Assembly (NCBI GenBank): GCA_022785155.1
Contig: JALFRH010000200.1
Coordinates: 1-12,027, forward strand
From: Spirochaetales bacterium
Lineage (GTDB): Bacteria > Spirochaetota > Spirochaetia > Sphaerochaetales > Sphaerochaetaceae
Reading direction: 5' to 3'
DNA: 12,027 nt
A program made the translations under genes and the position numbers. The notes under the pieces are model-generated. The model searched no databases and was not told the origin of the DNA. It worked only from the letters and a program-made list of their open reading frames with translations. This document shows, piece by piece, positions 6,393 through 12,027 of the stretch (its first letter is position 1; every line of letters begins with the position of its first letter).

Positions 6393-7730
6393 TCAATAAC
6401 CCTGGGCACACATGGCATCGGCAACTTTCTTGAAGCCTGCAATGTTTGCACCCTTGATATAGTTGATGGAGCCGTCCTTTTCTCTTCCTTCCCTTACACA
6501 AGCGTCATGGATGGAGACCATGATATCGTGGAGTTTCTTGTCAACTTCTTCTGCAGACCAGGAAAGGTGGGCTGAGTTCTGGCTCATTTCCAATCCTGAT
6601 ACAGCGACTCCACCTGCGTTTGCAGCCTTTGAAGGGGCAAATGGAACGTCGGCGGCCTTGAAGACTTCCACAGCCTCCGGTGTACATCCCATGTTGCTTG
6701 TTTCGATGATATACTTCACACCGTTCTTGACAAGGGATTCTGCGTTTTCTTTGTTGAGCTCATTCTGGTAGGCGCAAGACATTGCAATGTCTACAGGAAC
6801 ATTCCATGGTCTTTCCCCAGGGAAGAACTTGGCGCCGAACTCTTCAGCATATCCTCGGAGGTCGCCGCTGTTTGTAGCTCTCATCATAAGCATGTAGTCC
6901 CACTTTTCCTTTGTGTTGACTCCATCTTCATCCAGGACATATCCCTTGCTTCCGCTGATGGTCACAACCTTGGCGCCCATTTCGGTTGCCTTGATGGCTG
7001 CACCCCAGGCAACGTTACCATAGCCGGAGATAGAGATCCTCTTTCCTTCGATTGTGTCGTTGAAGTCCTTCAAAAGTTCATCTGCATAGTAAAGGGCGCC
7101 ATATCCAGTTGCTTCAGGGCGGATGAGGGAGCCTCCCCAACCGATGCCCTTTCCTGTAAGGACACCTGTATTCTCGTCTCTCAGTCTCTTGTACTGGCCA
7201 TACATGAAGCCGATTTCTCTTCCACCGACACCTACGTCTCCAGCAGGAACGTCTGTGTCAGGGCCTATATACTTCTGGAGCTCTGTCATGAAGGCGCGGC
7301 AGAATCTCATGATTTCCTGGTCGCTCTTTCCCTTTGGAGAGAAGTCCGAACCACCCTTTCCACCACCCATAGGGAGAGTTGTGAGGGAGTTCTTGAAGAT
7401 CTGCTCGAAGCCGAGGAACTTGAAGGTGCCGAGGGTAACGGAAGGATGGAATCTGAGTCCGCCTTTATATGGTCCGATGGCATTGTTGAACTGTACTCTA
7501 TATCCACGGTTTACCTGGATGTTGTGGTCATCGTCCTCCCATTCGACTTTGAATGTAATGACTCTATCCGGCTCTGTAATGCGGTCAAGAATCTTGTTCT
7601 TGAGATAGAGAGGGTTTGAGTTGACTGTGTCGATGACAGATGCGATGATTTCTCCAGCTGCCTGGATGAATTCAGGCTGGGCAGGATTCTTTCTTTCGAG
7701 TTCAGCCATAAATTTTGCGTAATCGTACAT
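6393..7730 (-). CDS. gdhA: NADP-type glutamate dehydrogenase
   Basis: A 445-residue enzyme interconverting 2-oxoglutarate plus ammonium with glutamate, normally a cytoplasmic hexamer. The length is typical of the small hexameric bacterial class. Substrate-site and catalytic signatures are GPYKGGLRFHP with Lys89, Lys113 (IFKNSL), PMGGGKGGSD with catalytic Lys125, PAGDVGVGGREIG with Asp165, and Ser378 in VSGLEMSQN. The Rossmann fold shows SGYGNVAWG (235-243). The second strand ends in SGSKG (259-263) rather than an acidic residue, which favours NADP and hence an ammonium-assimilating role; that preference is an inference. ATG at 7728-7730 is preceded by AGAGGAG at 6-nt spacing. The gene is monocistronic, with its own hairpin terminator and a long AT-rich leader. 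The last residues (CAQGY) complete the family's usual C-terminus, so the protein is full length. Confidence 0.97.
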   Translation of the reverse strand: MYDYAKFMAELERKNPAQPEFIQAAGEIIASVIDTVNSNPLYLKNKILDRITEPDRVITFKVEWEDDDHNIQVNRGYRVQFNNAIGPYKGGLRFHPSVTLGTFKFLGFEQIFKNSLTTLPMGGGKGGSDFSPKGKSDQEIMRFCRAFMTELQKYIGPDTDVPAGDVGVGGREIGFMYGQYKRLRDENTGVLTGKGIGWGGSLIRPEATGYGALYYADELLKDFNDTIEGKRISISGYGNVAWGAAIKATEMGAKVVTISGSKGYVLDEDGVNTKEKWDYMLMMRATNSGDLRGYAEEFGAKFFPGERPWNVPVDIAMSCAYQNELNKENAESLVKNGVKYIIETSNMGCTPEAVEVFKAADVPFAPSKAANAGGVAVSGLEMSQNSAHLSWSAEEVDKKLHDIMVSIHDACVREGREKDGSINYIKGANIAGFKKVADAMCAQGY

Positions 7731-7757
7731 TTTTTTCTCCTCTTTTAGGATTTACAA

Positions 7758-7820
7758 AGAATATTGAATGAATAATTGTGGAAAAATAAAGTTCCAAGAA
7801 TTGATTTTTTTCAATATTCT
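7758..7820 (-). repeat. 11-bp inverted repeat in the gdhA leader
   Basis: AGAATATTGAA (7758-7768) and TTCAATATTCT (7810-7820) are perfect reverse complements separated by 41 bases. A related AAGAATTGAT lies at 7797-7806. The proximal arm is about 28 bases upstream of the gdhA start. The arms could be operator half-sites for a nitrogen or redox regulator, or pair in the mRNA leader. No known riboswitch is recognised. Confidence 0.4.
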
Positions 7821-7879
7821 CTTTATATCTTATTTAGTGTTAAGGAAATAACAAAAACAAAATATAATAATAGTGAAGT

Positions 7880-7907
7880 ATTATCATAATTTAAAATCGA
7901 TGTTCAA
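7880..7907 (-). promoter_or_regulatory. Possible gdhA promoter
   Basis: On the minus strand, TTGAAC (7902-7907) and GATAAT (7880-7885) are 16 nt apart, in a very AT-rich tract about 150 bases upstream of the gdhA ATG. Other weak matches exist closer to the gene, so this is only a candidate. Confidence 0.35.
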
Positions 7908-7979
7908 GAGAAATTGGAAAATTTGTGATATTTGTTATTTCTGATACATTAAATTTCCGTTAAGACATAATTTGTGGCT

Positions 7980-8409
7980 ATAGGTGTTGCCTGCTTCGTA
8001 GGCTTTCTTGATTAATCGGTTAGGATCGCCCAAAGCATACAACCTCAATTATTGAAGATTAGGTTTGGTATCGCTTGTAGTGAAGACAACGCATAATGAC
8101 AAGTGTTTTTGAGGGAATGCTGACTGCTGCCTCCCCTGTTTCAGAGTGATGAAAAGGCATCGTTTCATGGGTGTTGAGGCAATACATTATAAAATGAGCG
8201 ATAGATGGAGAACTACATTGGTGGAGGTGTAAGGTCGATACCTATTACACCAAATTACGCTTCGCACTGTTTTATGATATCCCTCTCCATATGGACGCTG
8301 AAATCATTTGTGTGGTAGCCATGAATGCCAACTCCATTCCTTGTTGCATATTGCATCTATCTAATCCAACGTTTATCACAGGCTTATATGCTTAGGTTTA
8401 AGTATTTTG
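7980..8409. other. Gene-free stretch between gdhA leader and lysR; hairpin-rich, unidentified
   Basis: About 430 bases with no credible gene and a higher GC content than the gdhA leader beside it. The plus strand has an open run after a stop, from about 8200 to the TAG at 8393-8395. It encodes roughly 60 residues without a start or ribosome site and resembles nothing I recognise. The stretch is rich in pairing. There is a strong hairpin GGTGTA-AGGT (8226-8235) / ACCT-AT-TACACC (8240-8251) with loop CGAT, and AACCT..AGGTT at 8041-8065. GATAGATG (8200-8207) matches CATCTATC (8354-8361), and GCCTGC/GTAGGC lies near 7990. It could be decayed coding sequence, the edge of an acquired segment, or a structured RNA. 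No transposase remnant or terminal repeats were seen. Confidence 0.35.
8226..8251. repeat. Strong hairpin in the unidentified stretch
   Basis: A 10-bp stem in two parts (GGTGTA/TACACC and AGGT/ACCT) with a 2-nt bulge on the 3' side and the loop CGAT. There is no T-run on either side, so it is not a normal terminator. Confidence 0.55.
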
Positions 8410-9324
8410 CTAATACAAACCAGTATAAGAAGGTAATGGATAATCCATTTCATATGACTTACACAAGGCAATAAACTGTTTTGCTGAATTGGTCAGAAAC
8501 TTGTCTTTATGATAGATAATATAGAAATTTCTAACGAAAACTAAATCCTGCACTTTGACTGTACGAAGTAAGCCCTGTCTCAATGCAGGCAAAACCATTC
8601 GATGAGGCAAAACGGAAATGCCAAGACCATTGATGGTAGCATTGACCAATGCCGTCGTACTCATAGCTTCCCATACTGGAACAACATGAATGCCAGCTTG
8701 GGCAATTACCCGATCAAAGACTTCTCTTGTGCCGCTGCCCTTTTCCCTCAATAAGAAGCGTTGTTTTTTAAACTCTTCGATGGTGATATTCTGTCCCTGT
8801 GTCCAGTCTTTATCAGCGCCACAAATAACACTCAGATGGTCTTCCATATAGGCTTGTGTTACAATATTTGCATCATGGGCAATACCTTCAATCAACGCAC
8901 AATCCAACTCATTAGATAGTATTTTTTGTTCCAAGCGTTCGGTTTGTTCAACAGTAACTCTTACATCAATTTCTGGGCAGATTTCAGAGAATGCTTTTAC
9001 ATAGCTTGGTAAAAACTGCGAACCGATGGTAATGCTTGCTCCTATACGAAGGATGCCTTTGGAATCCCAATCACGAAGACCCGTTTCCATATCTGAAAAC
9101 AAGTCTGAAATATGAATCGCATATTGCAGAAAAAGCTGCCCCGCATCTGTGATTTGCAATCTACGTCCAATCCTGTCAAAAAGATGAACGCCGTAATATT
9201 GTTCCAACTCCTTAATGGCAAGGCTGACTGCAGGTTGGGTCATGTGTAAAACTTCCGCTGCTTTTGTAGAGTTGTATCCGTTTTCGCATACGGCTCGGAA
9301 TATCGTAATGTGTCGTATCGTCAA
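8410..9324 (-). CDS. LysR-family transcriptional regulator of the CHR operon
   Basis: A 304-residue regulator of typical LysR length. Residues 1-60 form the winged helix-turn-helix (STKAAEVLHMTQPAVSLAIK, then LEQYYGVHLFDR). A linker helix follows to about 85, and residues 90-295 form the two-lobed effector-binding domain, including REKGSGTREVFD, a motif common in CysL/CysB-like members. The start is TTG at 9322-9324, preceded by AAGGAG at 6-nt spacing; no in-frame ATG is better. The gene diverges from the chr operon across a 113-base intergenic region with two perfect palindromes, the classic arrangement for a LysR regulator that represses itself and controls its divergent neighbour. The effector is unknown; chromate, sulfate or a thiol intermediate are guesses from the neighbours. 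Arginine codons are CGN in 10 of 17 cases, unlike the resident malic enzyme, which suggests transfer. Confidence 0.93.
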   Translation of the reverse strand: MTIRHITIFRAVCENGYNSTKAAEVLHMTQPAVSLAIKELEQYYGVHLFDRIGRRLQITDAGQLFLQYAIHISDLFSDMETGLRDWDSKGILRIGASITIGSQFLPSYVKAFSEICPEIDVRVTVEQTERLEQKILSNELDCALIEGIAHDANIVTQAYMEDHLSVICGADKDWTQGQNITIEEFKKQRFLLREKGSGTREVFDRVIAQAGIHVVPVWEAMSTTALVNATINGLGISVLPHRMVLPALRQGLLRTVKVQDLVFVRNFYIIYHKDKFLTNSAKQFIALCKSYEMDYPLPSYTGLY

Positions 9325-9336
9325 AGTATGCTCCTT

Positions 9337-9355
9337 ATAATAAATAACTTATTAT
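9337..9355. promoter_or_regulatory. Palindromic operator candidate I
   Basis: ATAATAA (9337-9343) and TTATTAT (9349-9355) form a perfect 7-bp inverted repeat with a 5-nt spacer, containing ATAACTTAT at its centre. It lies in the 5' untranslated region of lysR, next to its Shine-Dalgarno. It has the size and symmetry of a LysR-type binding site. Confidence 0.5.
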
Positions 9356-9362
9356 TTCTGTA

Positions 9363-9376
9363 AAATAATATTATTT
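9363..9376. promoter_or_regulatory. Palindromic operator candidate II
   Basis: AAATAATATTATTT is a perfect 14-bp palindrome. It overlaps the predicted lysR -10 (9365-9370) and abuts the -35 region of the chr promoter (9375-9380). Binding there would fit autorepression plus activation of the divergent operon. Confidence 0.5.
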
Positions 9377-9393
9377 CCATTATTAAAAAGCAA
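9365..9393 (-). promoter_or_regulatory. Predicted lysR promoter
   Basis: On the minus strand, TTGCTT (9388-9393) and TATTAT (9365-9370) are separated by exactly 17 nt. Transcription would start near 9358. Confidence 0.5.
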
Positions 9394-9403
9394 GTGATAT
9401 AAA
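9375..9403 (+). promoter_or_regulatory. Predicted chr operon promoter, extended -10
   Basis: TATAAA at 9398-9403 is preceded by TGA (9395-9397), an extended -10 element. The -35 at 17-nt spacing (TTCCAT, 9375-9380) is poor, as expected for an activator-dependent promoter. Start near 9410. Confidence 0.5.
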
Positions 9404-9437
9404 GTTTACGAACTTGGAAAGGATGGCGTTTTAAGAA

Positions 9438-10013
9438 GTGAACAGCTTGCAAAAATATAAAAAATTGTTTTTCTCCACTTTCAAATTGAGTGCCTGCACC
9501 TTTGGAGGAGGATTCGTAATCATTCCATTGATGAGAAAGAAATTTGTTGAGGAACTTGGCTGGATTCAAGAAGATGAGATGATGGATCTTGCTGCAATCG
9601 CACAGTCTTCTCCTGGTGCAATAGCAGTTAATGCTTCAATTTTGGTCGGTTATCATGTGGCAGGTATTCCCGGTGCAATGCTTACGGTATTGGGTACTGT
9701 ATTGCCGCCATTGATTATTATTTCCATCATTTCCATGTTCTATCAGGCCTTTAGGGATAATGCCTTTGTAAATATGGCAATGGCAGGAATGCTTTGTGGT
9801 GTGGCGGCAGTGATTTTTGATGTCGTAATTAATATGGCAAAAAACATTTTACAGAAAAAACGACTATTGCCTGTTATTGTCATGCTTGGTTCTTTTATAG
9901 CCGTTCGCTTTTTATCTGTGGATATCATATCCATTATTATTATCTGCGGAGTAATCGGAGCAGTAGATACATGGCATCAAGGAAAAATAGGGAAGGCTAG
10001 TGGAAAGAGATGA
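9438..10013 (+). CDS. Half-size CHR (chromate-transporter family) protein, first of pair
   Basis: A 191-residue inner-membrane protein equal to one CHR domain; full-length ChrA proteins of about 400 residues carry two. Family signatures are TFGGGFVIIPLM (21-32), a W at 42, and QSSPGAIAVNASILVGY (56-72) ahead of several hydrophobic helices. Paired short CHR proteins are known in Bacillus (YwrA/YwrB), where both are needed for chromate export and adopt opposite topologies. Here the second half overlaps by 4 bases, so the same dimer is expected. The only possible upstream start is GTG at 9438, directly after an in-frame stop. Its Shine-Dalgarno is weak, since the better GGAAAGG sits about 14 nt away. 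Chromate as the physiological substrate is assumed from the family, not shown by the sequence. Confidence 0.9.
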   Translation: MNSLQKYKKLFFSTFKLSACTFGGGFVIIPLMRKKFVEELGWIQEDEMMDLAAIAQSSPGAIAVNASILVGYHVAGIPGAMLTVLGTVLPPLIIISIISMFYQAFRDNAFVNMAMAGMLCGVAAVIFDVVINMAKNILQKKRLLPVIVMLGSFIAVRFLSVDIISIIIICGVIGAVDTWHQGKIGKASGKR

Positions 10014-10573
10014 TTTATTTAGAATTATTTTGGAGTTTTTTTCAGATTGGCTTATTTAGCATTGGTGGTGGATATGCAGCTATGCCTTTGATTCAGAGCC
10101 AAGTGGTGGATATCCACCCCTGGCTTACGATGGCACAATTTGCAGATATTATGACTATAGCTGAAATGACACCCGGCCCCATTGCGATTAACTCTGCAAC
10201 ATTTGTCGGTATACAAGTCGCAGGTCTTCTCGGCGCTATCGTTTCAACCATTGGCTGCGTGTTTCCATCCTGTGTTATCGTAATGACCCTTGCCTACATA
10301 TATTATCGTTTTCGTGGATTGAATATGGTTCAGGGGATTCTTGGGGGGCTAAGGCCTGCGGTAATTGCAATGATTGCATCTGCAGGCATCTCTCTATTGA
10401 TCATGGCACTCTACGGACAGAGAACGCTTCCGAATGATTTGGCCTCTTTGGATTTTATTGCTGTGATTATTTTTGTTGTCGGCTTTTTTATTTTGAGAAA
10501 GTGGAAACTGAATCCACTTTGGGTTATGGCAGGTTCTGGCGTTGCAGGAATTATCCTGTATTCGCTTGTGTAA
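10010..10573 (+). CDS. Half-size CHR (chromate-transporter family) protein, second of pair
   Basis: A 187-residue membrane protein, the partner of the preceding gene; ATG overlaps the upstream stop as ATGA (4 bases), indicating translational coupling. It repeats the CHR signatures in variant form: FSIGGGYAAMPL (16-27), W38 after VVDIHP, and MTPGPIAINSATFVG (53-67). A loop with GLRPAVIAMI (113-122) and three further helices follow. The two halves differ enough to be old paralogues rather than a recent duplication or a split ChrA gene. GGAAAGAG precedes the ATG closely. A third gene begins 17 nt downstream, so the operon has at least three members. The transported ion remains unproven. Confidence 0.9.
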   Translation: MIYLELFWSFFQIGLFSIGGGYAAMPLIQSQVVDIHPWLTMAQFADIMTIAEMTPGPIAINSATFVGIQVAGLLGAIVSTIGCVFPSCVIVMTLAYIYYRFRGLNMVQGILGGLRPAVIAMIASAGISLLIMALYGQRTLPNDLASLDFIAVIIFVVGFFILRKWKLNPLWVMAGSGVAGIILYSLV

Positions 10574-10589
10574 TATAGGAGGTGCGGTT

Positions 10590-11120
10590 ATGAAATACAC
10601 GATAAAGGCAGGAGTCATTTATAAAAATGGGTCTCAGCTTGCTTTGGCAAAAATAAAGAGTGCGATGATTGGTCCACAAAAAGAGATTCTCAGCACTACA
10701 GGCGAGCTGCTTTTGTCAGTGGACGTCCGTTGTATCGATGGATCAAAAACAAGTTCCGGTGATGTAAGAAATCGGGAATACTTTCTTTTTGACAACAAAA
10801 AGCATTTAGTCGGTTCTGCTTTTCCCGGATATGCAGATGGCAATGACCCTGATGTGGTGGGATGGCCAATTTGCAGAATGCCAAGAGTTGATCATGCAAA
10901 TGTATCGATAGATGAGAAAAAGTACATCCTAACTATGCATAATAGCCAAAACTATTTTTTAGTGGATACAAACGATTCAGAGGCACTTCATATTATGCAC
11001 AAGGGAATTTCAGGAGGATGGATGGTGGAGAGCAACTGTGGTTTTACTCCGGAAATAATTTGCGGTATTTTTACCTTTTGCAGATATATCGAAGAGGAAA
11101 ACGAATTTTTGATTGTGTGA
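10590..11120 (+). CDS. Unrecognised 176-residue cytoplasmic protein in the CHR operon
   Basis: The protein starts at ATG 10590, 6 nt after a perfect AGGAGGT (10577-10583); the in-frame extension upstream overlaps the CHR gene and is not used. It has no signal peptide or transmembrane helix. The sequence is beta-rich with repeated short strands (KYTIKAGVIYKNG, GELLLSVDV, REYFLFDNKKHLVGSAFPGY, KKYILTMHNSQNYFLVD), a conserved-looking DPDVVGWPICRMP (95-107), and a hydrophobic C-terminal end with cysteines (SNCGF, CGIF, FCRYI). The layout loosely suggests a Tubby/LURP-one-like beta barrel, but I would not assign it. As the last gene of a LysR-controlled CHR operon it may act in the same response. 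No terminator hairpin is evident after it. Confidence 0.85.
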   Translation: MKYTIKAGVIYKNGSQLALAKIKSAMIGPQKEILSTTGELLLSVDVRCIDGSKTSSGDVRNREYFLFDNKKHLVGSAFPGYADGNDPDVVGWPICRMPRVDHANVSIDEKKYILTMHNSQNYFLVDTNDSEALHIMHKGISGGWMVESNCGFTPEIICGIFTFCRYIEEENEFLIV

Positions 11121-11689
11121 ATGATTATTTGATTAAATGCTTATTTGCCATATCTCTAAAAAACAGAAGGATGAGAAATGGCTGACATCTCTTATTTGCA
11201 GTCAGTCGATTGAATCGTAATAATAAGACTCCTCAGTGTATATCAATCCTTGGTTGTGACTATCCCGGGGAATTATTATTTGTTCTACCTTGAAGCTTTG
11301 GTGGATGCAATGGGATTAAATCAGTAGGGATGGCATTGGTGAATATGGAACATGAGTTTGTGTTTTAGTGGGTTGTCATAATGAAGATGAACAGTAGAAA
11401 AGCCTTTATGAATTTGTTTGTTTTCCAACCATGAGAGAATTCACAAGAACTTGGTTTGCAAGACATCGGATGAGGTATACACGGAAAGTCATCCCTGTAT
11501 TATTAATAAAAAGATTTATAAACTTTACAGTATTTCCAATTAGTTGTTTCTATAGACCATTAAGCATATTATTTGCAGATTTTATTTAAATATTCCTTGG
11601 TACTAGCATCAGGATAGGTGGATTTGACCTTTCTTATACTCCTTACATCCGTGACGAGAATATGGATTTGGTATTATTCTATAGTTGAT
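11121..11689. other. Gene-free AT-rich stretch at the right edge of the CHR segment
   Basis: About 570 bases with frequent stops in all frames on both strands. The longest plus-strand frame with an ATG is 11431-11589 (52 codons, basic then hydrophobic), but it has no ribosome-binding site and no recognisable product, so I do not call it a gene. The same frame stays open from 11590 to near 11686 after one stop. Short symmetric pieces occur (CTGAC..GTCAG near 11180-11206; CGAT-TGA-ATCG near 11208) without a T-run. No transposase fragment, tRNA or repeat was recognised. It may be decayed coding sequence plus the promoter of the TRIC-family gene. Confidence 0.4.
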
Positions 11690-12027
11690 ATGAGTAACAG
11701 CATTCTCCTTTTGTTTGATGTATTCGGAACCTTTGTCTTTGCACTCAGCGGGGCGGCAAAGGCAATAAGCAAGAAAATGGATTTTCTTGGTGTAATAGTA
11801 TTTGCAATTACTGTCGGCTGTGCAGGAGGAATGATAAGGGATGTTCTTATCGGTGCTGTTCCTGTAGCTGTGTATCAAAACAGCGTATATATAGTGGTCG
11901 CCTTTGTTGCAGGGCTTCTGATGTTCTTGATTGCAGAGAATTGTGAGGTTGATTCTTTTCCTTCCCATATTATGTTCTTCGATGCCATAGGCCTGGGTTT
12001 CTTCACAGCCATGGGCTGCGAGAAAGC
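11690..12027 (+). CDS. TRIC/YadS-family membrane protein, N-terminal part
   Basis: 112 complete codons are visible before the window ends; the family is usually about 200 residues, so roughly half is missing. The protein opens with LLLFDVFGTFVFALSGAAKA, the first helix of the YadS/UPF0126 family, which is homologous to trimeric intracellular cation channels. It continues with GCAGGMIRDVLIG (43-55), matching the family's glycine-rich kink followed by Arg-Asp. DAIGLG (98-103) begins the second repeat, which would again be a three-helix unit. Bacterial members form potassium-permeable trimers or are annotated as glycine transporters; the role here is open. ATG at 11690 lacks a clear Shine-Dalgarno, but it fits the family's N-terminus. 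The frame extends upstream to GTG at 11651 without family support. Confidence 0.85.
   Translation, partial: MSNSILLLFDVFGTFVFALSGAAKAISKKMDFLGVIVFAITVGCAGGMIRDVLIGAVPVAVYQNSVYIVVAFVAGLLMFLIAENCEVDSFPSHIMFFDAIGLGFFTAMGCEK

Noticed and set aside
7123..7608. 161-codon plus-strand open frame
   Set aside because: It is exactly antisense to the conserved core of gdhA, its product is proline/serine-rich without family features, and it has no ribosome-binding site.
7731..7979. Riboswitch or glutamine-sensing RNA in the gdhA leader
   Set aside because: The sequence is nearly all A/T with none of the conserved cores of known nitrogen riboswitches.
7980..8409. Insertion sequence remnant
   Set aside because: No transposase motif, terminal inverted repeats or target duplication could be found by eye.
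9321..9569. 82-codon minus-strand open frame
   Set aside because: It spans the lysR-chr promoter region and the 5' end of the first CHR gene; the composition reflects AT-rich DNA.
10542..10589. Upstream extension of the 176-residue protein
   Set aside because: It overlaps the CHR gene, and a perfect AGGAGGT sits 6 nt before ATG 10590.
11431..11589. 52-codon open frame as a small gene
   Set aside because: It has no Shine-Dalgarno and no recognisable product, and lies in a stretch full of stops.
11609..11968. 119-codon minus-strand open frame
   Set aside because: It lies antisense to the TRIC-family gene, whose plus-strand motifs are clear.
1..12027. CRISPR array or defence system
   Set aside because: No regularly spaced repeats and no nuclease, helicase or toxin-like genes were found; all clear genes are metabolic, transport or regulatory.

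Overview
The window looks like chromosomal DNA of an anaerobic, host-associated bacterium. My best guess is Spirochaetota (Treponema/Sphaerochaeta-like), from the style of the sugar ABC permease with its small membrane partner and the small helical protein at 5702-6289. This is an inference from protein resemblance; a clostridial host is the main alternative. The resident malic enzyme strongly prefers AGA/AGG arginine codons (18 of 21 by hand count).

Layout. 1-820: the 3' end of an operon with the C-terminus of a sugar-type ABC permease, a small one-pass membrane protein with overlapping stop/start, and a hairpin terminator. 900-1073: tRNA-Cys(GCA) with its promoter region and terminator. 1083-1917: a YwaF-like multi-pass membrane protein on the minus strand, which probably starts at a GTG inside the longest frame. 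2128-5650: a two-gene operon of a membrane-bound hybrid histidine kinase followed 10 nt later by malic enzyme, ending in a bidirectional terminator. 5702-6289: a minus-strand helical hypothetical protein. 6345-7730: minus-strand NADP-type glutamate dehydrogenase with a terminator and a long AT-rich leader.

7980-11690 reads like an acquired segment. A divergent LysR regulator and a plus-strand operon of two half-size CHR (chromate-transporter family) proteins plus an unrecognised 176-aa protein are flanked by gene-free stretches of about 430 and 570 bases. Arginine codons in the lysR gene are mostly CGN (10 of 17), unlike malic enzyme. The lysR-chr intergenic region holds two perfect AT-rich palindromes placed as expected for LysR operators. 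From 11690 resident-type sequence resumes with a TRIC/YadS-family membrane protein cut by the window end.

Together the resident genes concern sugar uptake, pyruvate/malate and glutamate/ammonium metabolism, and membrane sensing. No CRISPR array, transposase, integrase or defence system was seen. The most interesting points are the kinase/malic-enzyme operon, the unrecognised third gene of the CHR operon, and the unexplained, hairpin-rich gene-free stretch at 7980-8409.
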